The translations under genes were made by a program, and so were the position numbers. A stretch of 64,000 bases of DNA from Flavobacterium panacagri (GTDB lineage Bacteria; Bacteroidota; Bacteroidia; Flavobacteriales; Flavobacteriaceae). This document shows, piece by piece, positions 35,869-43,520 of the stretch; the stretch's first letter is position 1; each line of letters opens with the position of its first letter. The DNA lies in NCBI RefSeq assembly GCF_030378165.1, contig NZ_CP119766.1, positions 3,596,001-3,660,000 of the forward strand, written 5' to 3'. Below the pieces are notes generated by a model. The model saw only the letters and a list, made by a program, of their open reading frames with translations. It had not been told where the DNA came from and made no database searches.

Positions 35869-37245
35869 TTAGATACTTATTTTCTTTAGAAGATAATCTG
35901 TTTTACTTTTCATTTCATAATTAATGTACTTTTCTAATTTATCTCGATCGCTTTTTAATTCACTATAAGTTGTTAATATTATCTGCGCTTCATTTGATGG
36001 AATTTTTTCCATTTCTTCTACACAGTTTATTAATGAATCATTATCTAAATTTTGTTGTTTTGGTTCATCCAAAATGAGGATATTTGGAAACTTTATTTTA
36101 GTATTTGTTTTGTATTCTAATGATGTCTGTAAAAGAGAGAGATAATAACTTAATATTATGCGTATATTATCACTGGAGCTAGAAATATTATAAATGTCAT
36201 AATTATCTAGATATGGAGAGTAATTATCGTTTTCGTCAATTTTAATATCATTTATTAAATTTTGATTAGATTTAAAAATCCCTAAAGCTTTTAAATTAGT
36301 GTGAATATTGTCTTTGATACTTTTAAGTATTTTAGAATCATTATTTGTTTGAGCATATTTATTGATTTTTTCTTTTATTCTTTCAAGTTGGGTATTCAAT
36401 TTATTTAATTCTTCTCTTGTTGGATTTAAATTTTCCCATCTTTCAGTAATTCTTTTATATCGTTCAAACTCTTTAAAAATTGAATCTACTTCTAGTATTT
36501 TCTCTCTTAAAATTGCAAATTCTTTTCCTGCATATGTTTGAGTTTGTTGGTCCAATTGTTTCTCATAAAGTAATATTTTATCTTTTTGCCTATTTCTTAG
36601 TTCTTCTATTTTTTTTCGATCTAGATTTCTTTGTGCTATTACTTTCTTAAAAGTATTTTCTTCATCTTCCAGAAAAGATAAATTCTCTTCTGGAGAAGAT
36701 ATTTTTTTTCTTGTATCTGAATGACATAAATGACATTCATCTTCTACATTACGATTTAGAGGATTCTCACAAACTGGACAAGTGGTAATATTTAATTCAA
36801 TTGATAATTCTTGAATTTTTTTCAATTGCTTGTTTTTATATTTGTTTTTTTGAATTCTTTCTAGATAATTCTGATACCCATGAATTTCTGTAGATATTTT
36901 TTCTATCCGATTATTCAAAGTTCTTAATTCATAGTCAAGCCTTTTTAGATTTTCCCTTAATTGGGAGTTACTATCTTCATAACTTTTATTTTGACTAGTG
37001 ATTGAATTAATAGTTTTAGTTTCAGTATTGTATTTATTATGCAAGTATTTTATGTAATCGTAAATACTAGTTTTACCTATTGGGCTAGAATTAACAATAA
37101 GAATTCCATCAATTTTGTTTGCATTTGCAATAATTGATAGATTTTCTTCTTTTTTTTCTAGTTCGTCAGATAATTTTTTGATTTCTGCGTCAAGTTGTTT
37201 CTTCTTTATCTCTATAAGATGTAGATTAAATTTGTCTAACCCCAT
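35869..37245 (-). CDS. C-terminal piece of the frameshifted ABC ATPase
   Basis: 458 residues from the first internal ATG; the frame itself is open upstream to about 37550. Coiled coils fill about 10-150 and 180-300. Between them are C156/C159 and C171/C174. The signature and Walker B region (SSSDNIRIILSYYLSLLQ, ILILDEPKQQN) and the LTTYSE motif follow. It lacks the Walker A, which is in the preceding piece. Confidence 0.7.
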   Translation of the reverse strand: MGLDKFNLHLIEIKKKQLDAEIKKLSDELEKKEENLSIIANANKIDGILIVNSSPIGKTSIYDYIKYLHNKYNTETKTINSITSQNKSYEDSNSQLRENLKRLDYELRTLNNRIEKISTEIHGYQNYLERIQKNKYKNKQLKKIQELSIELNITTCPVCENPLNRNVEDECHLCHSDTRKKISSPEENLSFLEDEENTFKKVIAQRNLDRKKIEELRNRQKDKILLYEKQLDQQTQTYAGKEFAILREKILEVDSIFKEFERYKRITERWENLNPTREELNKLNTQLERIKEKINKYAQTNNDSKILKSIKDNIHTNLKALGIFKSNQNLINDIKIDENDNYSPYLDNYDIYNISSSSDNIRIILSYYLSLLQTSLEYKTNTKIKFPNILILDEPKQQNLDNDSLINCVEEMEKIPSNEAQIILTTYSELKSDRDKLEKYINYEMKSKTDYLLKKISI

Positions 37246-37541
37246 AATGTACTCGAAAACAACTTTTTTTATATCGCGGATATTATATCTGGTAACTTGC
37301 CTAGCTTGTATTTGAGACCACCCAGCTCTTTGTTCTACGAAGAAAAGGGGGAGAATATTTTCGAAATATAGTTTAGAGAACTTTTGATCGTAAGTAGGTA
37401 ATTCGACAATATTTAATTCTAAAAAATCAAAAAGAAATTTCTGAAACCCTTTTTCAGAAAATACACCTTCCCCATTAACTATATACCTTTTATGATCGTT
37501 ACTTTTATTAAAATCCTTCGCTTTTGCTTCTTTAACCGCTA

Positions 37542-37871
37542 CTATATCAGTTTTCCTCCTTTTATATATCTAAAAATTGAATACTCTTTTATTCCATTTG
37601 ATATTTCCAATATCAAATAAGACTTTGTTACGGTTTTTCCTTCTATTGATTTGTAAAATTCAGGTTTAAATGGATTTTGATCAGATTTAAAAATTCCTAA
37701 TCCTTTTTCCGATCCAAGGCCATATATTATACCAGTAACGATGCTGGTTTTTCCCACTGAATTAGGTCCGAAAATAATATTAAGTCCTGGATGAAAAGGA
37801 ACGTCAGCACCATACTTTTCATTCTCGGTTTCGACGGTATAAATTAATCTGTTAATAATCAATTTCGGCAT
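37542..37871 (-). CDS. N-terminal piece of the frameshifted ABC ATPase
   Basis: 109-residue frame holding the Walker A (GPNSVGKTS) and the first strands of the ATPase head, ending KGGKLI before the in-frame TAG. It overlaps the middle-component gene by 20 bp, so it is translationally coupled to it. It is too short to be a working ATPase without the second piece. Confidence 0.7.
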   Translation of the reverse strand: MPKLIINRLIYTVETENEKYGADVPFHPGLNIIFGPNSVGKTSIVTGIIYGLGSEKGLGIFKSDQNPFKPEFYKSIEGKTVTKSYLILEISNGIKEYSIFRYIKGGKLI

Positions 37872-38454
37872 TTTGTTTCCAATATGAGTTAGGTATAATC
37901 TCAGTTATTATTTTTATAGTTTTATTAGTGTCCATTCTTTTTCCAAATAATGATAAGAAATTAACTTCTGAAGGGAATATACTTTCTAATAAATTAAAAC
38001 TTTTAATTCCCTGATCACTTAATTTGATTCTAGTATTTTTATTGTCTTTATCAACTTTGTAATCAATTAGGTCTCGTATAAATAAATACATTAACATGTC
38101 GTTAAATCTTAAATCCCAAGGAACACTTTTATATTGAACAATATTAAAATCAATTTCAATTTGATTTGTTTTTTCAATAGTATTGAGTTTATTTAAAACG
38201 TTTTTTTTCCCTGCATAATATTCTAAAATAAACTTTGTTTGAAAATGTTCATTTCTAAGTAAGAAATCCACACATGAAATTATTTCTTTACTTAAGCCAT
38301 TATCTGTATTAAGTTTTCCTAAGATAATAATTAATCTCATTGCTCTGAATTGAATTCTGTCTTCGGGTTGGACATAATTTGGTCTATCCAAATTTATACT
38401 AGGTTCAAGCCCTTTTTGTGTAATTGAATTTATTAAATGTTTAACTATTTCCAT
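37852..38454 (-). CDS. middle component of an ABC three-component system
   Basis: 200 residues, soluble and helical, with no known catalytic motif. It is locked between the nuclease gene (14-bp overlap) and the ATPase gene (20-bp overlap). The segment FNDMLMYLFIRDLIDYKVD, then IKLSDQGIKSFNLL, looks like a winged-helix end, as in the small middle proteins of ABC-3C loci. In these systems the middle component is thought to connect the ATPase sensor to its effector. The family name rests on operon position and overall look. Confidence 0.65.
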   Translation of the reverse strand: MEIVKHLINSITQKGLEPSINLDRPNYVQPEDRIQFRAMRLIIILGKLNTDNGLSKEIISCVDFLLRNEHFQTKFILEYYAGKKNVLNKLNTIEKTNQIEIDFNIVQYKSVPWDLRFNDMLMYLFIRDLIDYKVDKDNKNTRIKLSDQGIKSFNLLESIFPSEVNFLSLFGKRMDTNKTIKIITEIIPNSYWKQNAEIDY

Positions 38455-39409
38455 TTTTTCGCCAATCTAAAGGACATTGTGCTGCCAATTCAAAAACAAC
38501 TCCATTTAATAACTTTTGTTTGTCTCCTTTTAATTCAAAATCATTACAAAAAGTTAGCATTTCTTTTTCTGCCTCATCAAAAAAGTCATAAAAAAAGTTT
38601 TCAGCAGTATAAGTGTGGTCAATTTTGAATTTTCGAGTTAATCTATCAGCTTTTAAACGTAAATCAGATTCCCATAAAAGAAGATTATTTCTTAATTCGG
38701 TATTTAAATCTTGCAGACTTTCTAGATAGACTTTATAATTAGCCCTTGTTTTGTGGTATTCAATTCTAATAGTGTCGTCTTTAGATATTATTGAATTTAA
38801 TTTTTCATCTAAATTTGTTTTTAAAGCAATATCTTCTGAAGGTTCATTAGGAGAATCAGTAATTCTGATTGTGTCTAAATATTTTAAAGAATCTTTTTTA
38901 TTCAAAAGCATATTGATTTTAATTTTTAAAGATTCAAGTTCTTTTTCCTTATCCAATATTAAATCAAAGGTAGGTTTGTCGTAGACCTTTTTATATAGTT
39001 CTTCATCAAATGCAAAGAAAGTTTCTACTTGTTTATCTGGCGTCCAAAACTCTACAGGGAATTTAAAAAGTTTAATAGCCTTAGCTTGCAAATCATGATC
39101 TATGTTGCTAAGATTTCTTAATGGAGATAATAGGATAAAAGCTGTCGCAGTTTGATTGGAAGCTTCAAGTTGAAGTTGTTTATTAAATATTTCTGACCAG
39201 TTTAATTGGGATGTTGTATAATATTTACATTCTATGAAAATTTCTCTTTCTTTCTCATTTTCATCAAAGAAAAGTACACTAATATCAAAACCATTTTGTG
39301 TACCAGAATCTTGTCTTCTTACTTGAATTACTAAAAAGCCCATTTTGGTAAATAAAGTTCTGAAATAAGGCTCCACCAATTTTTCGAAATCCGCACCTGA
39401 AATTGCCAT
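38441..39409 (-). CDS. PD-(D/E)XK nuclease-domain effector of the ABC three-component system
   Basis: 322 residues. The N-terminal third is a restriction-endonuclease-like fold: FEKLVEPYFRTLFTKMGFLV, then D in NGFDISVLF and E-C-K in IFIECKYY, the PD-(D/E)XK metal site. Then comes EIFNKQLQLEASNQTATAFI, as in Mrr-like nucleases. A coiled coil (about 165-250) and a helical tail with CNDFELKGDK follow. It should cut DNA when released by the ATPase sensor. It is the first gene of the operon. The upstream 254 bases are AT-rich with a hairpin belonging to the next gene. Confidence 0.8.
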   Translation of the reverse strand: MAISGADFEKLVEPYFRTLFTKMGFLVIQVRRQDSGTQNGFDISVLFFDENEKEREIFIECKYYTTSQLNWSEIFNKQLQLEASNQTATAFILLSPLRNLSNIDHDLQAKAIKLFKFPVEFWTPDKQVETFFAFDEELYKKVYDKPTFDLILDKEKELESLKIKINMLLNKKDSLKYLDTIRITDSPNEPSEDIALKTNLDEKLNSIISKDDTIRIEYHKTRANYKVYLESLQDLNTELRNNLLLWESDLRLKADRLTRKFKIDHTYTAENFFYDFFDEAEKEMLTFCNDFELKGDKQKLLNGVVFELAAQCPLDWRKNGNS

Positions 39410-39599
39410 ATTTTATTATTTAGAATCTATAGTTTATTGATTTTAAAAAGACATCAGAATATCATTGTGTAATATTAAAACGATTTTCTATTATTTAATT
39501 ACGGTTTACCGTAATTATGTATTTTTTTAACAAGAGTAATAATAATTAGTACTCTAAACAATAAGTATTTGTACGGTATTTTCTAAAACTAAACAAAAA

Positions 39600-39640
39600 A
39601 ACAAAACCCTCAATCTCCAAAAAGACCAAGGGTTTTAATT
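39600..39640 (-). terminator. hairpin terminator after the small gene at 39664
   Basis: AAAACCCT and AGGGTTTT form the stem, with A-rich sequence before and a T-run after. It lies about 25 bp past the 75-residue gene's stop and separates it from the ABC operon. Confidence 0.65.
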
Positions 39641-39663
39641 TTTTTCAAAAAAGACTAAACCTT

Positions 39664-39891
39664 TTACTCCAAATCCAAATAAGGATTTAAAGTTTCGGCT
39701 AATTCATTCAGCCAGATAAAACTGTCTCGCAGTGTTTTTTCGGGAGCGAAGTTTTGATCGTTCATGACATTTAATGCGAGATTGAAATTGACCATTCTTA
39801 TGGCTTTTGCCATATCGTCTGGGGCAATTCTGTCGTTGAAGAAATTCATCAGCCTAATTTCGGCTTCTTTTGAAAGGGTTTTGGTACTCAT
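39664..39891 (-). CDS. small conserved-looking protein of unknown function
   Basis: 75 residues, soluble and helical: EIRLMNFFNDRIAPDDMAKA and NDQNFAPEKTLRDSFIWLNE, LAETLNPYLDLE at the end. The amphipathic composition and the terminator after it argue for a real gene. The leader just upstream (CTGTAATTTAGGAA) is duplicated 122 bp further out. No family recognised. Confidence 0.65.
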   Translation of the reverse strand: MSTKTLSKEAEIRLMNFFNDRIAPDDMAKAIRMVNFNLALNVMNDQNFAPEKTLRDSFIWLNELAETLNPYLDLE

Positions 39892-39895
39892 AACT

Positions 39896-40042
39896 CTGTA
39901 ATTTAGGAAATATAAAACCCACGTAGCTTAGGTGTCCTACGCTTACAGAAGCGTTACGGTTGTTTCCAATGCCGCCACCATACCACATGGGCAAGAAGTT
40001 TTTTAAGTATCATATATCTGTAATTTAGGAAGCGCAAATATA
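39896..40042 (-). promoter_or_regulatory. duplicated promoter-leader segment
   Basis: CTGTAATTTAGGAA occurs at 39896-39909 and again at 40018-40031. On the minus strand the outer copy follows TATATTTG (complement of 40035-40042), a perfect -7 box. The inner copy follows TATATTTC. The outer copy leads into a 19-codon frame (MILKKLLAHVVWWRHWKQP) and the inner into the 75-residue gene. A partial tandem duplication is the simplest reading. Confidence 0.5.
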
Positions 40043-40127
40043 TTAAAAAACAAGTTGCTTTTAATAAGATAAAAAGTAATACAATTCCTAAATAATAATT
40101 TCCCGAAAAAATCCTTTTGAAAATGAG

Positions 40128-40222
40128 TGCCCTAGCCCCTATAGTAGCGGCATCCTTTTGTGTCTCGTTTTTTAACGAGACATAAAAGATATAGCGGATA
40201 GCGGGAAATAGCTCCTCATTAA
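40128..40222. repeat. palindromic intergenic element with GTCTCGTT/AACGAGAC stem
   Basis: GTCTCGTTTTTTAACGAGAC (about 40161-40180) is a strong hairpin at the centre. Outer text CCCTATAGTAGCGGCATCC and GGATAGCGGGAAATAGCTCC gives imperfect further pairing. I recall similar text between genes in other flavobacteria. A minus-strand frame of 100 codons through it has no coding character. Confidence 0.6.
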
Positions 40223-40307
40223 AATCTACACCAAAAGCCCTGTCCACTTCCCCCATTAATCTGTCCGTTTCGGCTATTTTCTGATTTCGTAAGAAGGGTT
40301 ATCGAAA

Positions 40308-40315
40308 TACTTTTG
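40308..40315 (+). promoter_or_regulatory. -7 box (TACTTTTG) of the cupin gene
   Basis: TACTTTTG fits TAnnTTTG. A TTG codon at 40313 in frame with the cupin gene overlaps it, so translation must begin at the later ATG (40358). Confidence 0.6.
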
Positions 40316-40357
40316 ACGAAGAAATTAACAGAAAACAACTATTTAAAACTAGAAATT

Positions 40358-40771
40358 ATGGAAAAGAAAAAACAAAAAACTTGGGTTATAATCGCGATTA
40401 TCGTTTTGGGAATCATTGCCTTTTTGGTTCCAAATCAGATTGCGGCACAGACAGGTGTTAAACGTATTGATTTGCAAAAACATGATCTAAGTGTTCCGGG
40501 ACGCGAAATGGTTCAGGCACGAATCGATTTTGACGAGCATTCGGCTTTCGGGAAACACTATCATCACGGCGAAGAAATTATTTATGTCGTGGAAGGTTCG
40601 CTGGAATATCAAATTGAAGGTAAAGAGCCGGTAACCTTAAAAGCGGGAGAAGTACTTTTTATTCCGGCAGGCGTGGTGCATTCGGCTAAAAATAATACGA
40701 ATGTTAAGGCTTCGGAACTGGCGACTTATATCGTAGAAAAGGGAAAACCGATACTTGTAATGAAAAACTAA
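40358..40771 (+). CDS. membrane-anchored cupin protein
   Basis: 137 residues from the ATG at 40358. One N-terminal transmembrane segment or uncleaved signal (VIIAIIVLGIIAFLVPNQIA) places the cupin outside the cytoplasmic membrane. Cupin motif 1 is GKHYHHGEEIIYVVEGSLEY, with His and Glu metal ligands; motif 2 is LKAGEVLFIPAGVVHSAKN, with the last His. Single-domain cupins of this type bind a metal and may be isomerases, dioxygenases or sensors; the reaction is not predictable. Confidence 0.88.
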   Translation: MEKKKQKTWVIIAIIVLGIIAFLVPNQIAAQTGVKRIDLQKHDLSVPGREMVQARIDFDEHSAFGKHYHHGEEIIYVVEGSLEYQIEGKEPVTLKAGEVLFIPAGVVHSAKNNTNVKASELATYIVEKGKPILVMKN

Positions 40772-40795
40772 AAAAACTTTATGTTAATTTTTTAC

Positions 40796-41100
40796 CGCAA
40801 AGCACACAAAGGTTTTTCGCAAAGTACGCTAAGTTTTTTGAGGTAAATGTTAAGAACATTAAGGTCGCAAAGCTTTGTGCTGATTTTTTATCGCAAAGCA
40901 CACAAAGGATTTTCGCGGAGGACACTAAGTTTTGTTTGAGATAAATGTCAAGGACATTAAGTTCACGAAGCTTTGTCTTTAAAACTTTGCGACTTAGCTC
41001 CTTTGCGAGATCAAAACAGCATTAATCAACACAAAGCTTTGAGTTCTTAGTCCTCTCTTTTAATAAAAAAGCTTAGCGCACTTTGCGAAAACCCTTAGCG
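40796..41100. repeat. degenerate tandem and inverted repeats, CGCAAAG/CTTTGCG family
   Basis: CGCAAAGCACACAAAGG recurs at 40796-40812 and 40892-40908 as part of a diverged 96-bp tandem unit (also GACATTAAG/GAACATTAAGG and AAGCTTTGTG). The right part (ACACAAAGCTTTGAG, TTAGCGCACTTTGCG) is the reverse complement type. It fills most of the 380-base gap 40772-41151. Related text is at 46527-46884 and 52480-52889. Confidence 0.7.
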
Positions 41101-41151
41101 TCCTCTGCGTTACAAACACATCTAATAATTAACATCTCACAAAAAATAATT

Positions 41152-42138
41152 ATGAAAACACTATTCAATATTCTAATCGCTATTCTTTTTATGAATGCTT
41201 CATTTACTAATGCACAGACTTCACAACAAAAAACAATTGAAGTAAATAGTTCGCTTGGAACTTTAAAACAAATCAATGCCGGATTATTAAACGTTGGCTA
41301 TACCGAAGCAGGGCCATCAAATGGAACTCCTGTGATCTTGCTTCACGGCTGGCCTTATGATATTCACAGCTACAATGAAGTGGTTCCGATTTTGGTTGCA
41401 AAAGGCTATCACGTTTTTACGCCTTATTTACGCGGATTCGGGACAACGACTTTTTTATCGAAAGATACTTTTAGAAACGGTCAGCAGGCAGCTTTGGCGA
41501 GTGATATTATCGCTTTTATGGATGCGCTGAAAATCGATAAAGCCGTGATTGGCGGATTCGATTGGGGAGCGAGAACGGCTGTTGCAGTATCGGCGCTTTG
41601 GCCAGAACGTGTAAAAGGTTTGGTTTCGGTAAGCGGTTATATCATAGTGAATTTGGAAGCGAACTTAAAACCGCTTTCGCCAACGGCTGAATTGGGCTGG
41701 TGGTATCAGTATTATTTCGCAACCGAAAGAGGAAAAGAAGGTTATACTCAAAACACTTACGATTTCAATAAACTAATCTGGAAAATCGCTTCTCCGTTAT
41801 GGAATTTCGATAAAGCCACTTATGATCAAACGGCGCAGTCTTTTGATAATCCAGATCATGTGGACATCGTAATTCACAATTACAGATGGAGACAATCTCT
41901 CGAAGCGGGTGAAACAAAATATGATAATCTGGAAAAACGTCTTGCTGTAAGACCTGTTATTAAAGTGCCAACGATTACAATTGGAAGCGATTTTGATGGC
42001 GCTTTCGCGGATGGAAAAGCATACGCAGATAAGTTCAAAGAAAAATATGAACACCGAGTTTTAAAAGGAATCGGACATAACGTGCCACAGGAAGATCCGA
42101 AATCATTTGCTCAGGCGATAATAGATGTATCTAAATAA
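41152..42138 (+). CDS. exported epoxide hydrolase / dehalogenase-like alpha/beta hydrolase
   Basis: 328 residues from the ATG at 41152, which gives a signal peptide (LFNILIAILFMNASFTNAQ); the longer upstream frame runs through repeats. HGWPYD (65-70) supplies the oxyanion hole and YLRGFG follows. The nucleophile is D137 in GGFDWGARTA rather than Ser, as in epoxide hydrolases and haloalkane dehalogenases. H309 in GIGHNVPQEDP is the general base. Export and Asp nucleophile suggest detoxification of reactive compounds in the periplasm; substrate unknown. Confidence 0.9.
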   Translation: MKTLFNILIAILFMNASFTNAQTSQQKTIEVNSSLGTLKQINAGLLNVGYTEAGPSNGTPVILLHGWPYDIHSYNEVVPILVAKGYHVFTPYLRGFGTTTFLSKDTFRNGQQAALASDIIAFMDALKIDKAVIGGFDWGARTAVAVSALWPERVKGLVSVSGYIIVNLEANLKPLSPTAELGWWYQYYFATERGKEGYTQNTYDFNKLIWKIASPLWNFDKATYDQTAQSFDNPDHVDIVIHNYRWRQSLEAGETKYDNLEKRLAVRPVIKVPTITIGSDFDGAFADGKAYADKFKEKYEHRVLKGIGHNVPQEDPKSFAQAIIDVSK

Positions 42139-42244
42139 ATTCCAATTTTTTAAATCCCAAATTCCAAAATTGAATGGCAATTACAATGTCAAAATTCAAT
42201 AACAATTAAAATAATTAAAAATCAACAATTTAAAATTTGAAAAC

Positions 42245-42655
42245 ATGAGTACAAAAGTTTTATACACAGGAAAAACACATACAACAGGCGGCAGAGAAGG
42301 AGCTTCTCAAAGTTCGGATGAGCAATTGAATATTAAATTAAGTTCGCCGGGATCTTCGCGTCCGGGGACAAATCCGGAGCAGTTGTTTGCTGCGGGATGG
42401 TCGGCTTGTTTTATTGGGGCGTTGGGAATTGCAGCTTCGAAATTAGGCGTGAGACTTCCGGCTGAAACCGCTGTAGATGCCGAAGTAGATTTATGTGTTG
42501 AAGAAGGTGAATATTTTCTTCAAGCACGCTTAAATATCAGTCTTCCGGGTTTGGATTTGGAAACAGCGGAAAAACTGGCTTCTCAGGCGCATCAAACTTG
42601 TCCGTATTCTAAAGCGACAAGAGGAAATATAAATGTTGAGATTAATATTCTTTAA
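42245..42655 (+). CDS. ohr: organic hydroperoxide resistance protein
   Basis: 136 residues, normal length. C55 (GWSACFIGAL) and C119 (HQTCPYSKATRGN) are the redox cysteines of Ohr; the latter motif separates Ohr from OsmC. It starts VLYTGKTHTTGGREG as Ohr proteins do. It reduces organic peroxides in the cytoplasm. No OhrR-type MarR regulator adjoins it; control may come from OxyR at 32632 or a factor elsewhere. Confidence 0.95.
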   Translation: MSTKVLYTGKTHTTGGREGASQSSDEQLNIKLSSPGSSRPGTNPEQLFAAGWSACFIGALGIAASKLGVRLPAETAVDAEVDLCVEEGEYFLQARLNISLPGLDLETAEKLASQAHQTCPYSKATRGNINVEINIL

Positions 42656-42670
42656 TTTCTAAGTTGCTTA

Positions 42671-42758
42671 ACCTGCAAGGTTTTCCAAACCTTGTAGGTT
42701 TAATTATAGGTTAAAATCTTAAAAAAACATACCTACAAGGTTTGGAAAACCTTGCAGG
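42671..42758. repeat. perfect 28-bp inverted repeat upstream of the DUF1223 gene
   Basis: ACCTGCAAGGTTTTCCAAAC opens the left arm (42671-42699) and GGTTTGGAAAACCTTGCAGG closes the right arm (to 42758). The arms match exactly around a 31-base spacer. It lies between ohr's stop and the next ATG (17 bp away), so it may end ohr transcripts or hold the leader of the next gene in a hairpin. Confidence 0.85.
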
Positions 42759-42774
42759 AGAGAAAATAGAAATC

Positions 42775-43512
42775 ATGAAAAAAATAAAATTATTAACTAG
42801 CTTTTTAATGTTGTTTCTTTTGGTTGGAAATGGCGTTTTCAGTCAGAACGCAGATAAAAAAGATTTTGCACTTTTAGAATTATATACTTCAGAAGGCTGT
42901 TCGAGTTGTCCGCCTGCAGACGAATTGTTAGGCAAAATTCAGAACGAATACCGTGATAAAAATGTTTTTGTTTTGGCTTATCATGTAGATTATTGGGATA
43001 AACAGGGCTGGAAAGATATTTTCAGTAATGCCGATTTTACCAAAAGACAATACGATTACGCTCAGTTTATGGGAAAAGAACCAATTTATACGCCTCAGGT
43101 TATCATTAACGGAAAATCAGATTATATCGGTTCTCAGGAAACGAGCCTTCGAAATGGAATTAAATCGGCACTATTGAAACCTGCTTTGGCTAATTTAAGT
43201 TTAGAAACTTCTCAAAACTCGAATATACTTTCGGTACAGTATCATGTGGAAAGTACTTCAAAAAATAGCCGTTTACTGATTGCCATTGTTCAGAAAGAAG
43301 CAAAAAGTAATGTTCGAAGAGGGGAGAATGCGAATCGGGTTTTATCGCATTATCAAATTGTACGTCAATTGCAGTCGGTTAATTTGAATAAAGGCAAGAA
43401 AGGAACGACGACAATTTCTCTTCCTAAAAATTATAATGCACAAGGTTTTGAAGTGATTGGCTTTGTTCAAGATGCGGATTCTGGTGTTATTTTGGGAGTT
43501 AAGAAAGCTTGA
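42775..43512 (+). CDS. exported DUF1223 thioredoxin-like protein
   Basis: 245 residues from the ATG at 42775, which gives a signal peptide (LLTSFLMLFLLVGNGVFSQ). Thioredoxin-like start FALLELYTSEGCSSCPPADE with C42-S-S-C45, then VLAYHVDYWDKQGWKDIFSN, YTPQVIINGKSDYIGS. These blocks define the DUF1223 family of secreted proteins. A redox role in the periplasm is suggested by the CxxC but unproven. It may belong with ohr just upstream. Confidence 0.92.
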   Translation: MKKIKLLTSFLMLFLLVGNGVFSQNADKKDFALLELYTSEGCSSCPPADELLGKIQNEYRDKNVFVLAYHVDYWDKQGWKDIFSNADFTKRQYDYAQFMGKEPIYTPQVIINGKSDYIGSQETSLRNGIKSALLKPALANLSLETSQNSNILSVQYHVESTSKNSRLLIAIVQKEAKSNVRRGENANRVLSHYQIVRQLQSVNLNKGKKGTTTISLPKNYNAQGFEVIGFVQDADSGVILGVKKA

Positions 43513-43520
43513 TTTTTTTT

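Larger units (their letters stand above)
35869..37871 (-). pseudogene. zinc-hook ABC ATPase of an ABC three-component defence system, broken by one frameshift
   Basis: Reading from the ATG at 37871, the frame carries Walker A (IIFGPNSVGKTS, about 33-43) and stops at 37542. One base back (-1 frame), translation continues with TDIVAVKEAKAKDF and runs without a stop through 37245 to 35869. Adding one base gives 667 codons. The second part has long coiled coils flanking CPVC and CHLC (a zinc-hook-like insert), a Walker B (ILILDEP) and TTYSE near the end. This is the Rad50/SMC-like plan seen in ABC-3C systems. The break lies at GGAGGAAAACTG, where A-AAA could slip. It is either a recent mutation, a sequence error or programmed frameshifting. 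Confidence 0.8.

Noticed and set aside
36690..36800. Classical Rad50 of an Mre11-Rad50 pair
   Set aside because: No Mre11 nuclease gene adjoins; the partners are a PD-(D/E)XK protein and a small middle component, and the hook has four cysteines.
39954..40256. 100-codon minus-strand frame across the GTCTCGTT palindrome
   Set aside because: It reads through a repeat element and a duplicated leader, with no coding character or domain.
41083..41151. 23-codon N-terminal extension of the epoxide-hydrolase-like protein
   Set aside because: It runs through the CTTTGCG repeat; the ATG at 41152 starts a proper signal peptide.
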